Source: Kiritimatiellia bacterium (GTDB lineage: Bacteria; Verrucomicrobiota; Kiritimatiellia; RFP12; UBA3636). Taken from it: DNA of 64,000 bases. Each line of letters begins with the position of its first letter. Positions within the stretch are counted from its first letter, which is position 1. The stretch lies in the NCBI GenBank assembly GCA_017481725.1, contig JAFUOX010000026.1:30311-94310 (forward strand), in the 5' to 3' direction. Both the position numbers and the translations under genes were made by a program. Below the pieces are notes generated by a model that had not been told where the DNA came from, did not search any database, and saw nothing but the letters and a program-made list of their open reading frames with translations. Below are positions 1 to 7,459 of the stretch, piece by piece.

Positions 1-1
1 G

Positions 2-1477
2 GATGGCTCGCTATTGAACGTGGTATTACCGAGAACTTTAAACGCCACTTTCGCAAATGTCTACCCTGTTCGCTTCTACGCAACAGACTCGTCCACAACC
101 CCACACTATGTACAGTGGGTAAAAGATGGAAACGATGCTTACGATCCAGTTGCCGCAGGCGAATGTGACGCCCCAGAGGATATTATAACTACCAACGTTA
201 AAACTCTCGTCTTCTCTGCCTGGGATAACATCCCAACATCTGTCACGGCAATCTGCCAGGTTTACGCGCAGTACAACACACATTGGGCGGCAATTTTCAA
301 TAACGAATACGAAGTAGACAAGTGGAAAGTACACTATGTCATGTATATCCCCGAAGGTGAAACGGTGCCGCAACCAGATTGTGAAACTCCAACCAAGACA
401 AGCACGGCGCAATACGATTTTACATTCTCGAGCTGGGATGGCGACTTTGAAGCAATTACTGAGACGCGCAACTACTATTCCGTTTACACGAACACAACTC
501 GCCGTTACAATGTTTATTTCTATCTTGAGAACGGTGACGAGGAACCACTTCAAGTTGTAGAAAACGTCCAATACGGTGACAAGGCAACATACACTGGCAG
601 TACACCCGTTAAGCCCAACGTGGATAATCCAGACGAATATGTCTTCAAAGGATGGCTGCCTGCGCCTGATTACATCGAAGGCGAAACCCATTGCTATGCT
701 TTGTTCAAGTTTACAGGATATCTATTCGGCAAATTGAGCGACGAAAGTGAATATGGTACCGTTGACGAACCAAACTGGGAGCTTATAGCTGCTTACTGGA
801 CAACCATCGGCAGTGATGTTGCAGCGTTCAAAGCTGGTACAATGTCTCAGGAAGACTTTGAGGCTAAATATATGATTGGTGGTCGTATGATTATTCCTAT
901 CGAACTTTCTGACGGCACATCTACTGTTGCCGACATGGAAATCGTTGGCCACAATCACGACAATCTTGCTGACGGATCTGGCAAAGCACCGTTAACTTTC
1001 TTCTGTATTGATCTACCTGCAATTGAAAGACAGATGAACTCGGCAAGTGTTATCAATAACGGTTGGGGATCGTCTGAAATGCGCACATTTACAAATGGTG
1101 AGCTATTTGAATCTTTCCCGGAAGAACTAAAGGCAATTATCAAACCTGTTATTAAGATTGCTGATGGTGGTACCACAAAGTCTTTGGTGGAAGTCGAAGA
1201 CAGCTGTTGGCTTGCTTCCTTTGACGAGGTGGGATTTGCCTCCAGCAGCGCAAATCTTACTGGACAAGGCGAACCATATTCTGCAATATTCTCAACAAGA
1301 AATGCTAGCCGTAAAAAATATGTTGTTGATAGTGTTGATGAGGGACGTTGGTGGCTAAGGTCTTCAAATTATTCCTCAAATCCTGATAATATGTTTTTGC
1401 GAGTACAAACAACTGGTGCTTCTTATGGTGATATACAAACCAATGAATTCTATGTTGCATTTGGTTTTTGTATATAA
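2..1477 (+). CDS. Phage adhesin with InlB-like repeats and C-terminal DUF6273-type domain (5' partial)
   Basis: The reading frame is open from the first bases of the window and opens in the middle of a repeat, so the start lies outside. The N-terminal ~230 residues contain about three repeats of the Listeria-Bacteroides (InlB B-like) type, with the hallmark V-F-K-G-W near the end of the last one. The C-terminal ~250 residues look like the DUF6273 family: a WWLRSS motif, then an AFGF motif at the extreme C-terminus. These are extracellular binding modules, so a receptor-binding or host-surface adhesin at the tail is the likely role. It is followed by a fibre gene 43 bases later on the same strand. 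The C-terminal fold resembles targets of diversity-generating retroelements, but no reverse transcriptase or template repeat is visible here. Domain assignment is by motif only. Confidence 0.75.
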   Translation, partial: DGSLLNVVLPRTLNATFANVYPVRFYATDSSTTPHYVQWVKDGNDAYDPVAAGECDAPEDIITTNVKTLVFSAWDNIPTSVTAICQVYAQYNTHWAAIFNNEYEVDKWKVHYVMYIPEGETVPQPDCETPTKTSTAQYDFTFSSWDGDFEAITETRNYYSVYTNTTRRYNVYFYLENGDEEPLQVVENVQYGDKATYTGSTPVKPNVDNPDEYVFKGWLPAPDYIEGETHCYALFKFTGYLFGKLSDESEYGTVDEPNWELIAAYWTTIGSDVAAFKAGTMSQEDFEAKYMIGGRMIIPIELSDGTSTVADMEIVGHNHDNLADGSGKAPLTFFCIDLPAIERQMNSASVINNGWGSSEMRTFTNGELFESFPEELKAIIKPVIKIADGGTTKSLVEVEDSCWLASFDEVGFASSSANLTGQGEPYSAIFSTRNASRKKYVVDSVDEGRWWLRSSNYSSNPDNMFLRVQTTGASYGDIQTNEFYVAFGFCI

Positions 1478-1520
1478 GACGGTGTAGGCTAAACGACTGA
1501 CATTTAAGGAGGATACAACT

Positions 1521-3329
1521 ATGGGTAATTTTGTTCCTACGTATTCCACAGACAACATTTGGCGCGACGAAAATATGGACCAATGTCTATCGGATGATTT
1601 AGACACGATTGAGGCGAATATTGCGGCGCTCCAGACAGGTAAAGCTAACACTACACACGCGCATTCAGAATATGCTTTGGCAAATCACGAGCACTCTGAG
1701 TATGCGCTGGAAAACCATGAGCATGACGGCTATGCGTCACAAGATCATGAGCACCTTGAATATGCCGATGCTATGCACGGGCATGATGAATATGCTCTTG
1801 CTAACGATTTGACCGCGTTACAGGCACTGGTTGGCGATACAGCAGTTGCCGCGCAAATTGCAGCTGCAATGGCAAACATTGATATGACCGGCTATGCTAC
1901 CGAGACATATGTTAACACTCAGGTTAGTGGCTTAGTGGATGCTGCGCCAGAGACTCTTAATACTCTGAACGAACTTGCGGCGGCGCTTGGCGATGATCCA
2001 AACTTTGCTACTACTATTGCTGCTCAAATTGGTGGCAAGGCGGACGTTAATCACACTCATGCCGAATATGCGGCAGCAAATCACGAACATTCTGGATATG
2101 CTGTGTCCACGCATGAACACACCGGTTACGCAAACGCAACCCACACTCATACTGGATATGCTGCGGCGTCTGATGTAGCTGCACTGCAAACACTTGTTGG
2201 TGATACGGCGGTGTCTACTCAGATTTCCAACGCAGTTGCTAATAAGGCAGATGCGAACCACTCTCATGGAGATCTTTATTATACCGAGAGTGAAGTTGAT
2301 AGCAAGTTAGCAAATAAGGTTGATAAAGTTGCTGGTAAAGGATTGTCTACATATGACTATACTGAAGCAGACAAAAAGAAATTAACTGCAATTAATGCAA
2401 ATGCTAATGAGTCCAATTTCTTCAGTAGTTTAACAGATATTGGAATTACTACATTCCCAACTACTATGAAACTTGTTTCTGAGGCTATGCCAAAAAATAG
2501 TATGATTGTTATTGATACCAGAAGGGTTAACGGAGCCGCAACTGATTATGGCACCGAGACTATTTCTGACTGGGGCAACGATGCTAATGGTGTGGCGATT
2601 ATCGTTAAGGGTGTATCTACTGCACGCATCGGCATGTTTATTCTGTATGGAACTACTGCGACTACTTCTGCAAACATTCATTATGGAAGTTATGCTCATG
2701 ACGCTGATAATGTTAATTGGATAAATGTAGATGATAAATTTAAAGGTAAAGTTGATAAGGTTAAAAAATATTCCGCAGTGGACTTGAATACCTTAACAGA
2801 ATCTGGACTATATTATGTTTCAGATGAAACTACCGCGCTGCACTGCCCTGCCGGTTCCAATGGTCACATACTGGTTATGTCTGATGGTACTCGTGTGCGT
2901 CAGGTGTTCTTCAGAGTTGGTACGGTAGATACAAATAGCTGGCAGTGGTATTCTCGTCATCTTGGTTCCGATTTGACCGCTGGTCTTGACTCAAATGGTT
3001 GGAGCCAGTGGTGGCTATTGTCTGGCACCGAAAAGGTATGGAATGGCGGCACTGTGCTTAATTCTGAGATTAACATTGGCAGCAGATATGGTTGCCAGTC
3101 CTGGATTGTTGTGGCTCGTCTGCAAAACACTGGCGCAATGGCATCTGTGGTTATCCCTCGTCACTTCTTGACAAATGACACGGATTTATATAAGTTCCAG
3201 ATTGCTGACGAAACAGCCTATATCAGTTTCTTTATTTATTACAAGAGTGACAACGACGTTTACCTAAAGGTTGTAGACCAAACTGACAGTGAATATACAA
3301 CTCTCAAGTACGTCTACCGCATGAGCTAA
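1521..3329 (+). CDS. Tail fibre with His-x-His repeats and pyocin-knob-like C-terminus
   Basis: A 602-residue structural protein preceded by a good ribosome binding site (aggagg). The first ~40 residues (TYSTDNIWRDENMDQCLSDD) are shared almost exactly with the protein at 3806. Then come runs of a ten-residue unit of the form xxHxHxxYA at about residues 45-100 and 175-225. Such His-x-His repeats in phage fibres can coordinate metal between trimer strands (known for T4 gp37 and similar tips). The C-terminal part has a tyrosine/tryptophan-rich segment typical of the pyocin-knob carbohydrate-binding domain (about residues 415-510). It is likely a trimeric host-recognition fibre. The protein that follows looks like its assembly chaperone. 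Confidence 0.8.
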   Translation: MGNFVPTYSTDNIWRDENMDQCLSDDLDTIEANIAALQTGKANTTHAHSEYALANHEHSEYALENHEHDGYASQDHEHLEYADAMHGHDEYALANDLTALQALVGDTAVAAQIAAAMANIDMTGYATETYVNTQVSGLVDAAPETLNTLNELAAALGDDPNFATTIAAQIGGKADVNHTHAEYAAANHEHSGYAVSTHEHTGYANATHTHTGYAAASDVAALQTLVGDTAVSTQISNAVANKADANHSHGDLYYTESEVDSKLANKVDKVAGKGLSTYDYTEADKKKLTAINANANESNFFSSLTDIGITTFPTTMKLVSEAMPKNSMIVIDTRRVNGAATDYGTETISDWGNDANGVAIIVKGVSTARIGMFILYGTTATTSANIHYGSYAHDADNVNWINVDDKFKGKVDKVKKYSAVDLNTLTESGLYYVSDETTALHCPAGSNGHILVMSDGTRVRQVFFRVGTVDTNSWQWYSRHLGSDLTAGLDSNGWSQWWLLSGTEKVWNGGTVLNSEINIGSRYGCQSWIVVARLQNTGAMASVVIPRHFLTNDTDLYKFQIADETAYISFFIYYKSDNDVYLKVVDQTDSEYTTLKYVYRMS

Positions 3330-3342
3330 GGAGGAAGATAAT

Positions 3343-3723
3343 ATGATGCAGATTGTTTTAAACGAACAGGGCTTTGTAAAGGCCTATGCTTTAGTTGGTA
3401 GCTTTGGCGCTGACGCGGTTGAAGTGGCTGAGCCTGAAAATCTTGTGGATTTTGAAGAGAACTATCGTAGCTATTGTCTTTCGGCGGATGGTGTTCTTGT
3501 TAAAAACGAGGACAAGCAGGCTGAGATCGAGGAGAAACGTGCACTGGCTGTTCTGCGTAAGGAGCGCGAAAAGGTGTGTTTCCCATATGTAAATCGTGGC
3601 GAACTATGGTATGGCCGTCTGTCTGACGAGCAGAAGGCGGAGCTCAATACATGGTATCAGGCATGGCTTGATGTTACTGAGACTAAAGTTGTACCTGAGA
3701 CGCCTGAGTGGTTAACTGAATAA
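3343..3723 (+). CDS. Tail-fibre-assembly-like protein
   Basis: A 126-residue protein starting 13 bases after the fibre gene, with an aggagg-like ribosome binding site (two adjacent ATG codons at 3343 and 3346 are possible). The middle is a charged alpha-helical segment; the C-terminal third has the pattern of tail-fibre assembly/XkdW-type proteins: YVNRGELWYG, an acidic linker, a WYQAWLDVT segment, and PEWL at the end. In other phages such proteins are encoded directly after the fibre they help fold or attach. Position and C-terminal pattern support that role; specific chaperone activity is inferred. Confidence 0.6.
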   Translation: MMQIVLNEQGFVKAYALVGSFGADAVEVAEPENLVDFEENYRSYCLSADGVLVKNEDKQAEIEEKRALAVLRKEREKVCFPYVNRGELWYGRLSDEQKAELNTWYQAWLDVTETKVVPETPEWLTE

Positions 3724-3805
3724 CGATATTGTGGGCAGATATGAAACGATGGTTTGCCCCTTCTCTACTTAACTAACGATGAAGCCTTAATAAGGAGGAT
3801 TTTGT

Positions 3806-4426
3806 ATGTCAAATAATCCTAATTTTATCCCAACTTACTCAACTGATAATATTTGGCGTGATGAGAATATGGATCAATGCCTATCTGACGACCTTGACGT
3901 AATTGAATCCGATATTGCGGCACTTGAAAGCGGCAAGGCAAACACAGATCATACCCACACCGGTTACGCTGCTGAAGGTCACACCCATACTGAATATGCT
4001 TCTGAAGACCATAGTCACACTGGCTATGCTGCCGAAAGTCATAGCCATTCTGAATACGCATCCGCATCTGATTTGACGGCGTTGCAGGGATTAGTTGGCG
4101 ATGAATCTGTTGCTACTCAGATTAGCGCCGCTATTGCTAGCAAAGCAAACCAAGATCACTCGCATCTTCTAGCGGATTTGGGCGTACAATATGGTAGAAA
4201 GACAGTAGATTGTACTGCAAACACTGTTAGCACTGCAGCTGTAACATTTGCAAAAGCATATGCAAGCGCTCCGGTGGTAACTTTAACTGCTGGATCTTCG
4301 GCCCCTGGTGTTGTTGCAGAAGTAACTGTGTCAAATATTACTACAACTGGATTTACTATTTGTGTTTATAGAACCAATACTTCTGTGACTACAATTCAAT
4401 GGATTGCCGTTGGTAGTCCGACCTAA
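3806..4426 (+). CDS. Short tail fibre with His-x-His repeats and H-type-lectin-like C-terminus
   Basis: A 206-residue protein with ribosome binding site aaggagg. The N-terminal ~40 residues repeat the attachment module of the 1521 protein, followed by four to five xxHxHxxYA units (about residues 50-90). The C-terminal ~80 residues (from about 128) show alternating hydrophobic strands ending in a conserved-looking I-Q-W-I-A segment, similar to H-type-lectin-like tips of Gram-positive phage fibres. It is probably an alternative or accessory receptor-binding fibre using the same attachment site. A strong terminator follows. Confidence 0.75.
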   Translation: MSNNPNFIPTYSTDNIWRDENMDQCLSDDLDVIESDIAALESGKANTDHTHTGYAAEGHTHTEYASEDHSHTGYAAESHSHSEYASASDLTALQGLVGDESVATQISAAIASKANQDHSHLLADLGVQYGRKTVDCTANTVSTAAVTFAKAYASAPVVTLTAGSSAPGVVAEVTVSNITTTGFTICVYRTNTSVTTIQWIAVGSPT

Positions 4427-4436
4427 TTACAACGGA

Positions 4437-4468
4437 AGCCTCCCCTGAAATAATGGGGAGGCTATTTT
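4437..4468 (+). terminator. Rho-independent terminator after the second fibre
   Basis: Perfect 9-bp stem (AGCCTCCCC / GGGGAGGCT) with a 9-base loop, followed by ATTTT. It separates the first fibre block from the Mtd-like fibre genes. Confidence 0.85.
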
Positions 4469-4487
4469 GGAATAAGGATGGTGCAAC

Positions 4488-5978
4488 ATGCTAGAGAAAA
4501 CTTTTAATACTCGGATTGTGCACAAACATGATGTTGAGTCCAATTGGGATTCAACTGATTTCATCCCTAAGCAAGGCGAATTGATTATTTATGATACTGA
4601 TGCAACTTATGATTATGAGCGCTTTAAAATAGGCGATGGGCATTCTGTTGTAGGCGCATTGCCGTTTGTGAATGACGAGATTAGAAGTTTAATTGACGCT
4701 CTAGTGGGTGATGTACCAGTTTCTGAACAAATATCAACCGCGCTGACGGATGTAGCAAAAATAGATGACATACCTATTAAAGTTAGTCAATTAGAAAACG
4801 ATTCTAACTTTATCTCTGAGGAATATGCTGAAACTTTTTTTAAAAGATTAAGTTCAAATACAGTATTGGGATTTTATTGTATTGAAGATGTAACAGTTGT
4901 TGTTAATGATATTTCTACAACATATCCCGCAAACTCAAATGTTGAAATTAAGCTTTTAGAAGATGACGTATTTGAGATTGTTCCAACATCAGATAATTCT
5001 ATTCTAACATTGACCGCATTCCCCGGTGCTTTAGGAACATATTATTCTTGGCTGGAAGGTGTTAAACAGTTTTCTAATATCTTGTTTGATATGAATGCAG
5101 AAGACATGTATACCAAGTGGAATCAAGGTAACCAGGGTGCGTATAAAGTGCAATTTGCACAATACTTAAACTGTATTTTCTGGAGTGATAATCCATATAT
5201 AAGTGAACTTTCTCAGAGAACAAACTATACGTTATATTACTCATCGCAATTACCATTATGTTATTCAACCATTCCAGATAATACATTTAAAGCGTTTTAT
5301 TTGGCTTTTGGTGTAAATAGTGATCCCAACTGGGGAAATCCAGTATATCGAGAGAGCTTTGCGAAAGCAAATTGGGCCACTCAGGTATTTAGTTATTATG
5401 GTGCTAGAACGATTGGTATTTTCGGACATGACCATTCTGACTTCAATATTACGTTGCCAACGGATTGTAGAGGTTTAATGGCTGCGGCGACTGCTATTGA
5501 AAATGCAGGTACATTTGATGCTATTAATACTACCACATTTGGTGCAAAATCTGGAAGCTGGCGCGACGCCTTTGGGCATTGTAGCTCTTTAAAAAACTTA
5601 TACATAAAGAATCTTAAAGTTAATTTAAATGTATCATGGTCACCACTAAATTATGATTCTATTTATTTCATTATTTCTGAAGCCACAAATACAAATAAAA
5701 TAACAATATCAGTTTCTTCGTATACATATAATTTATTAAATGCTTCCGATTTTGAGCTAGCCGCGAGTAAAAATATTAATATAGAATTACTTACTACTAA
5801 TTATATCGAAGATAAACGTTTAAGTGCCATTACGCTTACTGGTGATGGTTCTAAATTTTTGAGCAATAATGGCGTATATGAAATAATAAAAACAAGCCAA
5901 TTAGAAAACGATAATGGTTTTATTGCTGAAAGCGATGAGTTTGTTATTGATTGCGGCACCGCCGCAGACGTTATGTAA
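4488..5978 (+). CDS. Tail fibre/adhesin with Mtd-like N-terminal module
   Basis: A 496-residue protein. Residues 1-65 are the module TFNTRIVHKHD...PKQGE...YDYERFKIGDG...LPF, shared with the proteins at 6059 and 12322 and resembling the N-terminal domain of major-tropism-determinant-type receptor-binding proteins. The middle is Asn/Tyr/Ser-rich without a recognised fold; residues ~365-375 (AFGHCSSLKNLYI) resemble a single BspA/leucine-rich-repeat unit. The segment SQLENDxxFI occurs near residues 105 and 470, a spacer seen in many fibres. The protein ends abruptly after a FVIDCGTAADV motif that usually begins a further module, so it may be a recombinational truncation. Function as a surface-binding fibre is inferred. 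Confidence 0.7.
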   Translation: MLEKTFNTRIVHKHDVESNWDSTDFIPKQGELIIYDTDATYDYERFKIGDGHSVVGALPFVNDEIRSLIDALVGDVPVSEQISTALTDVAKIDDIPIKVSQLENDSNFISEEYAETFFKRLSSNTVLGFYCIEDVTVVVNDISTTYPANSNVEIKLLEDDVFEIVPTSDNSILTLTAFPGALGTYYSWLEGVKQFSNILFDMNAEDMYTKWNQGNQGAYKVQFAQYLNCIFWSDNPYISELSQRTNYTLYYSSQLPLCYSTIPDNTFKAFYLAFGVNSDPNWGNPVYRESFAKANWATQVFSYYGARTIGIFGHDHSDFNITLPTDCRGLMAAATAIENAGTFDAINTTTFGAKSGSWRDAFGHCSSLKNLYIKNLKVNLNVSWSPLNYDSIYFIISEATNTNKITISVSSYTYNLLNASDFELAASKNINIELLTTNYIEDKRLSAITLTGDGSKFLSNNGVYEIIKTSQLENDNGFIAESDEFVIDCGTAADVM

Positions 5979-6058
5979 TTGAAAAATAAGTGATTGCTGA
6001 AATGATGCAATTACTATACTCCAAAATTTGAAATTGATAATTTAAAGGAGGTAATCAA

Positions 6059-7447
6059 ATGGCCGATAAGACATTAAACACGCGTATTGTGCATAAACAT
6101 GATACCGAGGCAAATTGGCTCAAGGCCGTGAATTTTATTCCAAAACAAGGTGAAATTATTGTTTATGATATTGATACGAATTACGACTATGAGCGCATAA
6201 AGATTGGTGACGGAGAAACATTAGTTTCTGCATTACCTTTTATAGATGACGCGGTCAAAGACAGCATTGACGCTGTAGAAACTAGTGTTTCTAATTTAAA
6301 TACTCTAGTCGGAGATACTGCGGTAGCTACGCAGATCAGTGACGCAATCGATAGCGTTACCCTGGCAAGTCTAGGTGTAACAGCAACCGCTGCCGAACTC
6401 AATAAGATGTATGGAGTCACCGCTACGACTGCTGAACTAAATTACGTTGATGGCGTAACTTCTAATATCCAAACTCAGCTTAATGCCAAGGCCGCATCTA
6501 ATCACACTCATGATGCCGCTACCGCTTCTGCTGCAGGATTAATGTCGGCTGCTGATAAGAGTAAGCTGGACGCTATTACTGACAATGCCGATGCTGTGTC
6601 TGTTACAAGGTCACTTACAAGCGGCACAAAAGTTGGTACTATTACGATTAACGGAACTGGCACAGACCTATATGCGCCAGCTGCGTATTCCCATCCAACC
6701 TATACCGCAATAAGTTCTGGATTATATAAAATCACCGTAGATGGAACTGGTCATGTGAGTGGGACTACTGCCGTTGCCAAATCTGACATTACAGCTTTGG
6801 GAATTCCTGCGCAGGATACTACTTACTCTGCCGCAACTACATCTGCTGCTGGTCTTATGAGTGCTGCAGACAAGACAACACTGGATAACCTAGACACGCT
6901 TGTTGGCGACACAGCTGTTGCTACACAAATTAATAACGCAGTATCTACTAAAGCAGACATTGCGGCGGGTGTATACACGGTAACTGCTACCAGTACAGAT
7001 GGTGTTGCATACGTTGCAACTGTTCCTGGTATTACTGCGCTTGAAGCAGGCGTAAGTTTTATTATGGTACCTGGTGTAGTTAGCACAAGTACATCACCAA
7101 CGATTGACGTTAATGGACTTGGCGCAAAGGGTATTAAACGTAGACTGAGTAACCTAGCCACTGCGTTGCAAACCGGATACACTGTGAACTGGTTAACAGC
7201 CAATAAACCTTTTACACTAGTGTATGATGGAACTGCATGGGTCGTGGAAGGGTTGTCCAAACCTGTGTCTGCAGACCTATATGGCTCGGTTGCGGCGACA
7301 AAAGTTGGTGCTGGAACCTTTGCTGGGGCAGTCGTTGCAGGTGATTCTTACCAAACTCCCGCCACTTCGCTACTACGTAATAGCAAGCTTGTCACAGCAG
7401 ATACCACTCCCACCAATAACGGCGAAATCTGTTGGACTTACGAGTAA
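6059..7447 (+). CDS. Tail fibre with Mtd-like N-terminal module and repeated shaft
   Basis: A 462-residue protein with ribosome binding site aaaggagg. It has the same N-terminal attachment module as 4488 and 12322. The shaft contains repeated AASAAGLMSAADK-type units and a NHTHDA motif, common in phage tail collar/fibre proteins. Residues ~305-410 form a module (VPGI...PTIDVNGLGAK...RRLSNLATA...FTLVYDGTAW) that recurs at roughly 65-70% identity by eye in the 12322 protein. Seven bases after the stop codon the solenoid adhesin starts. Likely a trimeric fibre; its receptor is unknown. Confidence 0.72.
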   Translation: MADKTLNTRIVHKHDTEANWLKAVNFIPKQGEIIVYDIDTNYDYERIKIGDGETLVSALPFIDDAVKDSIDAVETSVSNLNTLVGDTAVATQISDAIDSVTLASLGVTATAAELNKMYGVTATTAELNYVDGVTSNIQTQLNAKAASNHTHDAATASAAGLMSAADKSKLDAITDNADAVSVTRSLTSGTKVGTITINGTGTDLYAPAAYSHPTYTAISSGLYKITVDGTGHVSGTTAVAKSDITALGIPAQDTTYSAATTSAAGLMSAADKTTLDNLDTLVGDTAVATQINNAVSTKADIAAGVYTVTATSTDGVAYVATVPGITALEAGVSFIMVPGVVSTSTSPTIDVNGLGAKGIKRRLSNLATALQTGYTVNWLTANKPFTLVYDGTAWVVEGLSKPVSADLYGSVAATKVGAGTFAGAVVAGDSYQTPATSLLRNSKLVTADTTPTNNGEICWTYE

Positions 7448-7459
7448 GGAGGTTGTTCT

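Noticed and set aside
38..691. Antisense ORF of 217 codons
   Set aside because: Lies wholly opposite the adhesin gene, has Cys/Val/Arg composition typical of a shadow frame, and lacks a ribosome binding site.
1200..1477. Diversity-generating retroelement variable region at the C-terminus of the first adhesin
   Set aside because: The fold resembles known targets, but no reverse transcriptase, template repeat or initiation sequence was seen in the window.
3724..3790. Possible terminator hairpin GGGCA/TGCCC after the fibre-assembly gene
   Set aside because: Only five base pairs with a long loop and no T tract.
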